A DNA stretch of 64,000 nucleotides from Hofstenia miamia (Eukaryota; Xenacoelomorpha; Acoela). The notes beneath the pieces were generated by a model that worked only from the letters and a program-made list of their open reading frames with translations, did not search any database and was not told the origin of the DNA. Position 1 is the stretch's first letter, and each line of letters begins with the position of its first letter. Shown piece after piece: positions 9,902 to 20,621 of the stretch. The DNA lies in contig SCFE01000046.1 of assembly GCA_004352715.1 (NCBI GenBank), positions 74,345 through 138,344 of the forward strand, written 5' to 3'. The translations under genes were made by a program, and so were the position numbers.

Positions 9902-11176
9902 ATGAGAAGTCAGCAAAGGCAGAAAGATTTCAACCGCAACAGGTGCAAATTAGATCCTCGAATCGAAACCGAATGGAATGCCACTACGACATTAGAAAAG
10001 ATGACAAATAATAAAAGCAAAAAAGGGAGCGCAAAAAAGGCGACACCAAAAACCACCACCCCTATGACGACACGATCGTCATCCTACCCAAGAAGCTCAG
10101 AAGCCACACAAACCCCAGAGTCGACAAGACATGAATCGTCGTCCGAACCAGGAACCCCGGAAATAATGGAAATTCTAAGAAAGAACAACGAAACAGAGAA
10201 GCTACTACGAGAGGAAATCGGTTTGTTAACGAAAAGAATAGAGGATATTGAGTTAGCAAGCGCGGAAACAATTAGGAATATTCAGATTGACATGGATACC
10301 AGACTAATCGAACAGAGTGAGGTGTTCCAAAGTGAAATCAAGTCATTGACAAAACAGCTAACAGAATCCAATAGCAGATTCCTCGAACAAAACCAACTCC
10401 TGCAAGACAAAAATAACATGCTAGAGAGGACAAATCGGCAGTTAATACAGGATAATGACATACAAGCTGCGGAGATACTACAACTCAAAGGTCAAATAAC
10501 TCGACTTGAGGCAAACAAAGATGAACAATCTGCACAAGATCTGATGGAAATAGAAAAAAGGCGATTGGTCGAGGATAAGGACCTGAGACAGGAAGAAATA
10601 GCCCAACTGAAGGATAGGGTGAGGCTATTGCAGCTGAACAGAGATGAACAGGAGAAAATACAATCCCACAATTTCCAATTGATAAGCAGAAAAGAACGGG
10701 AGCTATGAACTTCACCAACTCAGGATAACATATTGGAGGACTCATNAGGATAAGGACCTGAGACAGGAAGAAATAGCCCAACTGAAGGATAGGGTGAGGC
10801 TATTGCAGCTGAACAGAGATGAACAGGAAAAAATACAATCTCACAATTTCCAATTGATGAGCAGAAAAGAACGGGAGTTACGAACTTCACCAACTCAGGA
10901 CAACATATCAGAGGACTCATCAGAAGATGAAAATGAAATGGAGAAGAGAAAATTTGTTGAAGAAATCAAAGAAGCAATAACTGCGCAGTTACGGATAGAA
11001 GAAGCAACAACAAGAAACTTGAAACCAAAATATAACAATTCGATTCTGAACCAGGAGGTGGGAAATGATATGATTCCCTGCAAGGCTACATTACCAAAAT
11101 TCAACGGAAGAGTGGATGGCTATAATCCAACGTTCGGAGAATGGCTCCAGATGTTCGAGCTGACAATGGCGGAGAG
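9902..11176 (+). pseudogene. Family A gag, truncated
   Basis: Starts at ATG 9902, 120 bases after the PBS. The N-terminus is basic and then Ser/Thr/Pro-rich, followed by a long charged coiled coil (about residues 88-260, repeated leucines and Glu/Lys/Gln heptads). After that comes a capsid-like segment with CKATLPKFNGRVDGYNP and GEWLQMFELTMAER. A TGA in the first copy of an internal duplication (10706-10708) and a single N at 10746 split the frame. The second copy has CGA at the matching position, so the stop is a C-to-T change at a CpG. Coding ends abruptly at about 11176, where the sequence becomes the inside of a family B LTR. The rest of gag, the zinc knuckle and pol are missing. Confidence 0.88.
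10572..10921 (+). repeat. 175-bp direct duplication joined by one N
   Basis: Bases 10572-10745 recur at 10747-10921 with only scattered substitutions, and the junction is a lone N at 10746. The period of 175 is not a multiple of three. The form suggests two overlapping, slightly different contig ends or haplotypes placed end to end rather than a biological duplication. Confidence 0.85.
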
Positions 11177-11177
11177 A

Positions 11178-11907
11178 AAGTGGTCTGGATCCATCACAGA
11201 GAACAATTCTAGGGTCCCTGTGCCAGACCACAAAAGTGCACTTAAGTTAGGTGTAGGGGTTTTCTCTTGATTAGACGACTAGCATTTCTTTACTACATGT
11301 ACTAAAATAATTGATTGTCAACAAATGGTTGGGTGACCAAAACTTAGGAAATATATTAATACTATTTTAGATCAAAATTAATGACCAATAAATTACTGAT
11401 AAAGTGACCGTACATGTATTAATCTATAAATGTATGTTAGGAAGCTGCTCAATATTAATGTATTTAGAAATGCCAATATATTTCAGTAATGGCTACATGT
11501 AATATTAAATTAGCAGCTAGTAACAAGTCAGGTTGCAAATAGATCAAACGCTTTTACAAAATAGAGTTTAAGTCGAATTGTGCAGTGCCTTGAGTATACA
11601 CTGAGCTAGGATAGGGTACACATAAACTGTATTGATTGAGCTGAGATGTGGCACTCAACCAAATGGAGGAAATGGTGAAACTGGATGTGGAGATCAGCTC
11701 TGGGCAGATGCCCATCAGTGAACATTGGATAGATTACTGCATGGCTTCGTCACCTAAATAGTGAATGGTTAATTCTAGTTTACATAAGTTAACAGAAGCA
11801 ACAAGTCAAGAAGTACGCAACAAGTAAATCCTTACCCGCAGTAACACAACTAATGTTATACAGTAACAGTAGATATATAGTGACAATGCCTGGTAGAGGA
11901 TATTACA
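11178..11907 (+). mobile_element. Family B 5' LTR, 5'-truncated
   Basis: From GTGGTCTGGATCC onward it matches the minus-strand B LTRs at 22-27.7 kb. The end is GGTAGAGGATATTACA, followed at once by a PBS. Compared with the full copy at 26592-27714, roughly the first 400 bases (the U3 with TATA box) are missing. The break lies exactly where family A gag stops. Confidence 0.88.
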
Positions 11908-11925
11908 TGGCGACCATGACAGCCA
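11908..11925 (+). other. Primer-binding site, family B
   Basis: TGGCGACCATGACAGCC directly after the LTR. It differs from family A by CG to CA at one position, the change expected from cytosine deamination at a CpG. Confidence 0.75.
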
Positions 11926-12029
11926 AGAACAGCAACTCTAAAGAAGAAAGATTCAGTGGAACTACCTGCAGATGACAACAAAAGCTACAAGTGAAAGCTG
12001 AAACAAGCAACAAACAGTTACATGGAAAA

Positions 12030-13330
12030 ACAACTAGTCAATAGAGAGAGATACCCAAAACCAAACAGAAGCACTTCACTAGGATCCCGGAATTGTGATC
12101 AAGAGGATGGAAGACCACTACAAACCAGAAAGAAAAAATGACAAAAGGAAAAAAAGGAAGAGTGAAGAAACCTGCAATTAAGGCAGTGACTCCCAGAACT
12201 ATATGATCATCACCATACTTTGGTGAAAACTCAGTCACAGAAACAGAATTGCAATCCCTCAGTTCACCCCCAGAAATGAACCCCCATATACAAACTCACC
12301 AGACATAATGGATATGCTAAGGAAGAGCCAGGAAAATTAGGCACTCCCAAAACATGAAATAGAACAATTAACTAAGAAAGTCAAAGAAATGGAATGACAA
12401 AATGAAATGATACTGAGCAAAATCAGATTAAACATGGAGTTGTGGCTAGATGAACAAAGCAAATTATTGCAAAATGAGATCAAAACCCTCACCCACCAAT
12501 TATCAGAGTCCAAACAAACATGCAACTAATCAAGGACAACAATCTACAGGCAGGAGAACTAGAACAGCTGAAAGACAAATTAAGACTATTACAGCTGACA
12601 GAGAGGAAAATAGGGGTAGAATGCAAACCCATGAAATAGAATTTCATTCCAGAAAGGAAAGCAAACTGCAGGCACCACATATACCAGCCCACAAAGAAGT
12701 GACATATGAGGAATCAGATGAAGACTCAGACTTTGAGAAACAGAAAATCATTAATGAAATCACAAAAGCAATGACTACACAACTGCAAGAAGAAGATACC
12801 ATAAAAAACCACAGGAAACCTAAATATGAAGACTCAATCCTACCACAATTAACAACCAGTGATATGATACCTTGCAAGGCAACCCTACCCAATTTAATGG
12901 AAGGGTAGATGGTTATAATCCAACATTTGCAGAATGGCTACAAATGTTTAAATTAACAATGGTGGAGCATAAAGTGAGCCAACAGGCAGCAGTGGCAAGA
13001 CTCCCATTATACTTAACAGGGGCAGCTTCCCAACACTATTTGCTCTTAGACACAGAAACAAAAAGAAACTACGAATTACTAATCAGAGATTTTGTGAATT
13101 ACTATGAGAACAAAAGCTTTAAAAATCAATACCAAATCATTCTAAACATGACAAAGATGAGAAAAACTGATGACATTTGAAATTACATGCAACATGTTGA
13201 ATGACTGCCCAAAACAGATAAATGTAATTGGGGATGAAGAGGCTTACTATGATGAAGAGGATGTACTACAAACAGAAGACAAAATCAACAAAGTATTGCC
13301 AACCAACAAGGAGTAGGAAAACTAAGTAGA
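12030..13330 (+). pseudogene. Family B gag, heavily mutated
   Basis: Parallels family A gag: a basic start around ATG 12138, a coiled coil, then CKATLP, then FNGRVDGYNPTFAEWLQMF, and further capsid helices (VARLPLYLTGAASQHY and ELLIRDFVNYYENKSF). The frame is broken many times. A one-base deletion near 12888 shifts CKATLP relative to FNGRVDG. After DDI at about 13178, two TGA codons stand where family C has arginine, so both fit CGA-to-TGA. The zinc-knuckle region found in family C is not recognisable here; only acidic coding-like debris remains before the protease. Confidence 0.85.
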
Positions 13331-13354
13331 ACGCCAACTCATAACAGCCATGCA

Positions 13355-13747
13355 TTGATAATGATCCTGACAAACCTCGACACAGTGAATACCATAATGA
13401 TAGCTATTAATGGAGTAATGACAAAAGCAACAATCCACACTGGAGCAGCAACGTCAATAATTACCAATGAATGCACTATGAAGTTAGGATTCAAATGGGA
13501 AGACTTGAACAGTTGCAATAAGAGACTAATTAATGCCTCAGGAGATTATATCAATACAAAAGGAATGATAAATGTAGTACAAATGAGAATTGTGAATACA
13601 ACATTTGAACAATCTTTGGTGGTTGTGGACACACACAATAACCTGCTGCCATACAAAGTCATATTAAGCAACAATTTTTTGACAAAAAATGGATGTGTTA
13701 TTAACTATGCCAACAGAACCATAAAGGTAAGAAGAGATGGAGATTGA
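13355..13747 (+). pseudogene. Family B aspartic protease domain, catalytic Asp lost
   Basis: Aligns with the family C protease: an N-terminal strand, then IHTGAATSIITNEC, then VVVDTHNNLLPYKVILSNNF, then NGCVINYANRTIKV. The retropepsin active site should read DTGA; here the Asp is His, whereas the family C copy has VDTGAAAS. The flap-side ILGNDFL of family C is ILSNNFL here. The domain ends at a stop at 13745-13747, followed by another broken stretch before the RT. The catalytic change alone should abolish processing. Confidence 0.85.
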
Positions 13748-13897
13748 AGAAGAACAAGGGAAGCAGAAAATAATTACATTTCAACTGCAAGAAGACATCC
13801 ACCTACAGCCACATTAATGGAAGATGCACACAATTGAGACGGAGGACACTGTAACAGCTGACATAATGCTGTATGACAACAAAGGCATCAACACCAA

Positions 13898-14531
13898 ATG
13901 AGTATCAATGCGTCTAGTGTCTGTACAATAAAACTCAGAAAGGGAAGAATACTGATTGTTAATGCTATGAACCAGAATGTTAACCTGAAAAGATCTCAAG
14001 TAAGAATATATGGGAAATACATCAAATCTAATGTCAAACTCATTTGGAAGGCAATGGAAGACAACAATGGAGTTAATAATTTGCATGGTCAATTTAAGGA
14101 CTTGCAAATGAAAATGGATAGTACTCCACATGACCGACTCAAGGGTGAGTGGATGAATACCATTGAAGTTGCAAGTACTCCCAAAAGCCAACTCAAGGGC
14201 ATTGGGACTAAAGCAGGAGAAGAAGACACATATAGAACACCCGAAATAAACAATGAAGACTACCCACATCTAGAAGAACAGGAGATTATGCAACTGAGGA
14301 TACTGTTAGAAAAACATAAACATATATTCAATTACAGGGAAATAAGCATGGGGCAAGCAGTGGGCGAGCATCATAGAATTTTCACAACAACAGACAAACC
14401 AATCAAGCTGCAAGTCAGAAGGGTGCCTGAACAGATGAAGGACAAATATAATCCCATACTAGAAGAGTTAATCAACAACAAAATTATTTGGCCAAGTGAG
14501 AGCCCATATGCAGCACCAACCATGTTTGTAA
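13898..14531 (+). pseudogene. Family B pol: protease-RT linker and RT N-terminus
   Basis: Open from 13898. The last 100 residues before the insertion are typical gypsy RT entry: a LLEKHKHIFNYR segment, GQAVGEHHRI, RRVPEQMKDKY, and SPYAAPTMFV. The last is the conserved block just before the first RT palm strands. Coding is then interrupted by a 53-bp insertion with a 4-bp target duplication. Removing the insert and one duplicate copy restores the reading frame with the downstream RT. Confidence 0.87.
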
Positions 14532-14588
14532 TGTCATTATCAGTAATCAGACACAGCGTAATAAGCTAGGTGGAGGATGTTACAGTAA
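14528..14588 (+). mobile_element. 53-bp LTR-like insertion with GTAA target duplication
   Basis: Bases 14532-14584 begin TGTCATTATC and end GGAGGATGTTACA, flanked by GTAA at 14528-14531 and 14585-14588. The last 44 bases match the 3' end of the family A LTR (9738-9781) with about four differences. The insert has TG...CA ends and a 4-bp duplication like a normal LTR insertion, but is about 5% of the normal LTR length. It is either a solo LTR that lost its middle or a very small mobile LTR derivative. Confidence 0.9.
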
Positions 14589-15457
14589 AACAGGGAGACA
14601 AGTATCATTTACACATCAATTTTCACAAGTTGAACAAAATGACAAAAAAGGACTCATATCCCCTACCATGGATAGAGGACATTCTCTATGAAGCCAGTAA
14701 ATACAAATACTTTACAACACTAGATTTATGCAAAGCCTACTGGCAAGTAAGGATAGAAGAGGATGACATTCAGAAGACAGCATTTATATCTCCCTATGGG
14801 CTATATGAATGGATATATATGGCGTTCAGACTGTGTAATGCACCAGCAACTTTTCAGAGGTACATCACAAAGGTACTAAAGAATAAGACACATAGAATGA
14901 AGGAAGGGGTCTACGCCTATATAGATGACATCATAGTGACAAGCAACACAATCCAAGAACATCTTGAGAAATTGGAAAGAACATTGACAATCTTAGAAAA
15001 TGCAGGACTTTGTATTAATGGAAATAAGTGTGACATTCTCAAAGAAAAAATAGTGTTCCTCAGAAGAACAATAGAAAAGGGAAGAATATGCATGAAGGAC
15101 AATGCCAGAGAAATGATCCAGAAAATAGAAAAGCCAAACAACAAAAAAAATATACAGAGGATCATTGGATTCTTTAATTATTATGGAACTTTTATTCCTA
15201 ATATAGCTGGCAAGACAGTAAAGATGACCAGATTGATGAGAAAATCAGTGCCATTCATGTGGACTTGGCAGGAGCAGGAGGAACTGGACAATATCAAAGA
15301 AGAACTGGCGAAATTACCATCCCTCAACACACCAGACTATAATGAACAATTTATATTAGATTGAGACATGAGCAAAGTAGCAATCAGAGCAACATTGGGA
15401 CAAATGAAAAACGGAAAAGAAGTACCCATTCAGTTTTTTAGTCACAAACTGAGTTAG
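14585..15457 (+). pseudogene. Family B reverse transcriptase and start of RNase H
   Basis: Nearly intact RT: KLNKMTKKDSYPLPWIED, FTTLDLCKAYWQV (palm Asp), MAFRLCNAPATFQRY, and YAYIDDIIV (catalytic YIDD near 14925). The thumb and connection region follow, including GFFNYYGTFIPNIAGKT and FMWTWQEQEELDNIKEEL. RNase H begins at LNTPDYNEQFILD. A TGA at 15362-15364 and a TAG at about 15454 break it. At about 15457 the plus-strand homology stops inside RNase H and minus-strand integrase homology begins. Confidence 0.92.
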
Positions 15458-16284
15458 TTGTTGAGAAGGCATATCATGCACTTGTTGATAATATCTTCCA
15501 CGACTTTCCTGATGGCTGTCGTTATGAATCGTGCTTTAAACGTTTTCTCCGTCTGTGTTATTCCTAGGTGACCTTTCTTGTGTATCCTCCATATCAGTTC
15601 CCTCTTGAAGTAGTTGGGTATCGTGATTTGGTTGTTTCCAGCTTTGATGTATAAAAGTCCGTTCCTGTTGATCTTCCACTTGTAACATTCATAATATCCT
15701 GCCATTATTTTAGATAGTGTAGTTCGAGGCTCTCTAATCTTCTTTAAGATTTCACCTAGGATTACATCATCTTTCTGTTTATCCACTATCTCTTGTTCTG
15801 TTATCTCCTCTCTTATGAGTATCAGTAGTACCACTTGACCTTTTTTGTCCATTTATCTCTGGTAAGTCCTCATATTCAGTGTGTGGCAGAAACTGAAATT
15901 GCTTCTTCTCTTCCTCTGTTTTCATTGCGTCACTTTGGTATTCTGGGAGTGATGTCCAGAAATCCCTGTTGTTGTGTAGTGTACCTTTCCTATGCTCGAT
16001 TGTAAATGTGAATTCATTTAGGTATTCAATCCACTGAGATACTATTCCAGACTTATCTTCTGAGAACTTCTTCAGCCAGGCTAATCCACTGTTGTCTGTT
16101 CATACTCTGAGAAAGTGTCAAAACTTCTTGATGCTCTCAATCAGTGCAAGCATTTCTACTTTGGTGGAGCCATAGTTCTCTTTGCTTGCCCTCAGCTTGT
16201 GACTGAAGAACTGAATGGGTACTTCTTTCCCATTTCTCATTTGTCCCAATGTTGCTCCAATTGCCACCTTACTTGCATTGCAAT
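15454..16284 (-). pseudogene. Gypsy pol on minus strand: RNase H and integrase zinc-binding domain
   Basis: Read leftward from 16284: RNase H with LDCNASKVAIGATLGQ, VPIQFFSHKLRASKENYG, a broken middle, and HRKGTLHNNRDFW. Then an open frame (15852-15454) with the integrase H2C2 zinc-binding motif: H and H in LIWRIHKKGHLGITQTEKTF, C and C in KCMIC. Stops and shifts occur inside RNase H. The RNase H start duplicates the part also present on the plus strand at 15350-15457, so this is a second family B copy in opposite orientation, not a simple inversion. Its upstream RT is missing because family C inserted at 16288/16289. Confidence 0.88.
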
Positions 16285-16288
16285 CTAG
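16285..16288. other. Left target-site copy (CTAG) of family C insertion
   Basis: Four bases immediately before the family C LTR, inside the minus-strand RNase H. The matching copy at the other end of element C is not visible because C is interrupted. Confidence 0.5.
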
Positions 16289-16358
16289 TGTAGAGTCACT
16301 TGGGGATTTAGTTGCATTTAGTCTTTTATATCTTTTTAATTTGTATTCTTGTATTATT

Positions 16359-16373
16359 ACGTCACTATGACGT
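16359..16373. promoter_or_regulatory. Palindromic CRE-like site in LTR C
   Basis: ACGTCA-CTA-TGACGT: two facing CREB/ATF half-sites separated by three bases, about 170 bases upstream of the TATA box. Binding is inferred from the motif only. Confidence 0.5.
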
Positions 16374-16539
16374 TATTGATTATTTTCAATCTTAGTTTGC
16401 TATTATTAAATTGATGTCCCCTCGATGGTGCTGTTATTTGCTCAAATTTAATTTTACGAGGGAAAACTAATTCGATCATGTTAAACTACGTTGACATCTA
16501 TTCATTGTAAACAAAGGCAGGTAATAATTGAAACTTTTG

Positions 16540-16547
16540 TATAAAAA
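16540..16547 (+). promoter_or_regulatory. TATA box of family C LTR
   Basis: TATAAAAA upstream of a TTCAATAG stretch that could contain the initiator, with the AATAAA signal 235 bases further on. Confidence 0.6.
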
Positions 16548-17229
16548 CTGAGAAACCTGTAGTGATAGTTCAATAGACTTTGTCTACTCTTAACTGCCGT
16601 CTTTACTGTTGTATCTCTTGTTTATTTATTATCTTAAATGAAACTTATTGCTTAAGATCGGCAACAATTCGGGAGTGCTTTCACAAGCACGGGGCGACAC
16701 ATTGCTTCTGGGGGTCTTTTGATTACCCAGTCCGAATTGTGGACTCATTAAGTTATGTATACGGTTATGTATAAGGAAATAATAAATCTCTCTTTCATAA
16801 TTCAACACGTACATGCACTTATAAAACCTAACACTGTGATGATACCATGCCATGGGCTAGCACGAATATCTGGCAATTACAGATTATTTAATAGTGAGCT
16901 GAGAGATAACAATGAAAATGAGAGTTTGTATTCTTTGAAGTGAGATAGAAATTAAGCAAGTGAGACAAATAGGGTAGCACCAGTCAATAGGTTAAGCACT
17001 TTACTTCTGGATGTTCCGCTTCGGCTGGAAGCCATAGGAATTGGTCATCTTGGTTATTACCTAAAGTAGTTTGGTTACTTGGATGAATTACCAATGTTAC
17101 ATCTATATGTTATAAATTCTATGTTAATCTGTTTCTTGGAATCGTGGCTGTACTGAAAACGCTAATCAAACCTTCTGCAGAGTCCATTAAGTTCCTAGTC
17201 ATGTTTCCCTACCAGCCACTGATTCTACA

Positions 17230-17246
17230 TGGCAACCGTGACAGGA
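17230..17246 (+). other. Primer-binding site, family C
   Basis: TGGCAACCGTGACAGGA directly after the LTR. It is the same tRNA-Arg-like site as family A with CG changed to CA. Confidence 0.75.
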
Positions 17247-17656
17247 CGCTGACGTGATAACTGTTTAATCTTATTGTTTTCTTTCAATGGTTTGGTTGTG
17301 AGTTGGTTTTCGTTTTTGGTGTGTATCAGCTGGGATAGTTGTTTCCCCTGATCACGTTGAGACTTCAGAGAAAGTCACCTATGGATTTATTCATTAACTT
17401 CCTCACCCTTGAAGGACAGCGACGACACTTTGGCGTTTCTTATTTGGCTGATGTCAACTGTTAAATTTCTTGTTTGTTTTACTTGTTACTAGTGCTTTTT
17501 ACGTTGGATTTATTACCAAGTACAGCCGTGTTCATTTCTTCCCTTTTTGGTCTGGTAATCACTGTTACCCCTTGTAAGTATTTTTTTCATTCCTGTGTGC
17601 GTGGGAGTGCTCCCATTGTCAGTTCTAGAAATTGTTGTTTTGTTCTCTAAAGCCAA

Positions 17657-19320
17657 ATGGATTCTAGTTTGAGTTGTACTGTAATTTATTCTCCTACTTT
17701 TGGGACTCCTCCCATTCAGAGTGTACCCTGTGCAAGCATTGGTAACCAGGACGTTACCCCTTGCACCATTGGATCGTTACTTAATTTTTCTCAACCCCCT
17801 TCTCCTAATGTTCAAAGGATGGATGATAGTCACAATGCAGCTACTGTCCCCTATAGCAATGCCAACACAATGAGTGTGAGTCCATCATTCCATAGAAACA
17901 CGCGACGTGTATTGAACACTCAGAATGCTCCACCCATTCCCCTGCGTCCTCGCAGTTATGCCAGTGGTCGTGAACAGCAGTATATGCCTCACTTTGATGT
18001 GCACATAGCCGAAATCGAGCATTTGCGGGACGAATTGTCACAGCAGGTGGCACTACGAATGGAGAGTGAACGCCAGGTTGAATCCTTACAAGCCGAGCTT
18101 AACACCCAACATGTAGCATACCAACGTATGGAGAGACAGATGTTGGAGTCAACCTTTGCTCTCGAATTACAAATCAACGAGTTAAAGAGTTCTATGAATA
18201 ACTCCAATCGTCCAGAAGAGACATCAACTAACAGAGATCGTGATGACTATGTTACCCATGCTGTGTTAAACAACGCCCTAGATGACTTGGCTGAGAGAAT
18301 TATCGGCAGAGTGGTTCAGCTCATTGGTGTGAGCCAGCCTCCTCCAGCTGCTTCTCTGTGTGGAGTGTCCTCATCTGTGCCTTCTGCTACTTCTCCCTCA
18401 CGTTGCCAACCTACATTTGCTCAGGCCGCTCTTACTCAAGTCTCTACATTAACAACTGGAGCTACTCATCAAACTGGCTACGTTCAGTCGTTACCTGATC
18501 CAGTAAGTACGGTTGTCATTCCTGCATACAAGGAGCAACATGTGAGCGATGCTAGCCCGTTCAATGAAAAATCTGGTTCTAAATGCCAACCGAGATATCG
18601 TGCATCAATTCTTCCTCTCAAGTCCCATGGACAGGTTCAAGTGTTTAGCAAGCACTCAGTTCTGCCCAAATTCACTGGGCAAATTGATGCTGTGTCACAG
18701 TCTTTTGATGAATGGTTTTTCTTGTTTGAACTAACTATGAAGCAGCACAAAAATTCACAAGATACCGCCGTTTCACAGTTCCCTTTATACCTCAGTGGGT
18801 TGGCATACAACCAGTACATGATGCTTGAACGGAGCATAAAGACGGACTATCAGCTGCTGGTAGGGTTTTTCGAGGATCACTACCATGCACTGCATATTAA
18901 ACATCAGTACAAGACATTATTGTGCGACATGTCTTTTAAATTCAGTGATGACATTCGCAACTATATCACACAGGTTGAACGCCTGTTTTGGTTGAGCAGT
19001 CTCTCCAAAGAATATTCAAAGCACAACCTGTTCTCCTATATTTGCTGAGGTTTCCCTGCGTCAATTAGAAATCGGCTGGAGGTTCGATGTGATCCTGAGG
19101 ACAGCCTCCACGAGATTATCCACAAGGCCATCAGTGTGGTCTACATGCTTCAGAATTCGCAACGCATCAATAACAATATCACTAAACTTTCTGGAACAAA
19201 GAGTTTTGAGATTAGAAAGCCTGCGGCTGTCAAAAATTGCTTGATTTAACTTTGGTACGGTGCTACACTTGTGGAGAGAAAGGGCATCTCAAGTCTCAAT
19301 GTAAGGCTAGAATACAGCTT
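17657..19320 (+). pseudogene. Family C gag with CCHC zinc knuckle
   Basis: ATG 17657 opens 463 codons. The N-terminal third is Ser/Pro-rich, followed by a coiled coil (about residues 110-190), a Pro/Ala-rich linker, and a capsid-like domain with FTGQIDAVSQSFDEWFFLFE and VSQFPLYLSGLAYNQY, matching families A and B. A TGA at 19046-19048 interrupts it; the same frame continues (GFPASIRNRLEVRCDPED). A frameshift near 19240 then leads to CYTCGEKGHLKSQC, a CX2CX4HX4C nucleic-acid-binding knuckle. About 430 bases separate the PBS from the ATG. Two lesions make it defective, but it is better preserved than family B. Confidence 0.9.
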
Positions 19321-19481
19321 GTTGCTGACGGAGAAGGATTTATCGTCAAGGAACCTTTTACTGAATCTCTGTGTGTCAATGATCTTGTCGATCTAGGCCC
19401 TGATCACCCAACTACGTCTCAAGATTTAAATTAGTTGGAGCGCCGCCTCCTGGAAAACGTGCACAAGATCACAACGTACTA

Positions 19482-20621
19482 GTGATCACTCAGTTGATTA
19501 GAAGGAATCTAATACCTGTCGAGATGAAAAGCAATATCTTCAATGCCACAGTAGATACGGGAGCAGCAGCCTCCATAATAAGTGACGAGTGTTGCAAAGA
19601 ATTATGTTTAAGTCGAGATTCATTGGATCCCTCTAGTGCGAAGTTGATCGACGCCTCTGGAAACCCTCTTTCTTTGAAAGGAAAGTTAACTGATGCTTCG
19701 ATTAAAATTCACGCGGAGCCTTTCAAAGTAGACTTGTTGGTAGTAGACACGTCAAACCACTGTCTCCCATACGATCTCATATTAGGAAATGATTTTTTGG
19801 AACGAAATTCTTGCGTTATTGATTTTAAAAACAGTACAATCTCCATTAAAGATCAGGAAGCAACGCAGTTGGTTACGATCCCTGAGAAAGAGGTCATTTT
19901 TGATTTGGACGAACCCATATTTCTTGAACCAAAGCATTGGACGAGAGTCGCTGTCTCTTCTGAGGCCAGTATTAATGGGGATGTCATGATATCAGGGCAT
20001 AGAGGCAAGTACATACGCGGAGTCTCTTTTTCACCAGATTTGTGTAAAGTGACTCAAGCAAAGACATATGTCACTGTTCTTAATGGATCGTCTTTTTCAG
20101 TAAAAATTGGAGTCCCCCAATTACAGTTAATCAGAGTACCGGTGAAAGTTGAGAACATTCCAGTAACTTGTTTACCAATCTGTACCACTGTGCATGACCT
20201 GGAAGCTCCCTCGAATCCGGTAAAGGTGCCAACAGTTACCAAAAATTCACATCCACATTTAAATCAAAAAGAGAGGAGGTCTCTGGCATCTCTGCTTTAC
20301 AGTAAGCATGACGTGTTCAACTATGGTACCATCAGTGTTGGGCAGGCACTTGGTGAAGAGCATGCTATCAACTTAAAACATGATCGCCCAATTCGTTTAC
20401 CCATATGTCGTGTGCCAGAAAATCTGAAACATGAATATGAGAAGATCCTAAGTGACCTAATCGAAAGCAGGATAATACAAGGAAGTAACAGCCCATATGC
20501 CACGCCCACTGTGTTTATTCGCCAAGGTGAAAAGTATCGGCTGTGCATCGACTTTTGCAAGCTAAATGATATCACAATTAAGGATGCATACCCCCTGCCA
20601 AGGATAGAAGATCTCCTTTAC
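19482..20621 (+). pseudogene. Family C pol: protease and RT N-terminus, interrupted
   Basis: One open frame. The retropepsin active site VDTGAAAS lies at residues 24-31, LILGNDFLERNSCVIDF near residue 105, then a long linker. RT entry motifs follow: GQALGEEHAI, CRVPENLKHEY, SPYATPTVFIRQGEKY, LCIDFCKLND, and KDAYPLPRIEDLLY. RT homology stops right after LLY at 20621, where a terminal inverted repeat of another element begins, so the catalytic palm, RNase H and integrase are absent here. The frame starts within the gag-pol junction region; an AUG is present but a frameshifted fusion with gag is the usual arrangement. Confidence 0.92.

Larger units (their letters stand above)
16289..17229 (+). 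mobile_element. Family C 5' LTR (941 bp)
   Basis: Starts TGTAGAGTCACTTGG and ends CACTGATTCTACA; the terminal TGTAGARTCA is an inverted pair. Within it are a palindromic CRE-like site, a TATA box (16540-16547) and AATAAA at 16781-16786, in U3 to R order. A PBS follows directly. It is nested in a family B-type minus-strand pol, so it arrived later. Confidence 0.9.

Noticed and set aside
10572-10921. Gag duplication as an evolutionary change
   Set aside because: Joined by a single N, out of frame, and the copies differ like two haplotypes; an assembly join is more likely.
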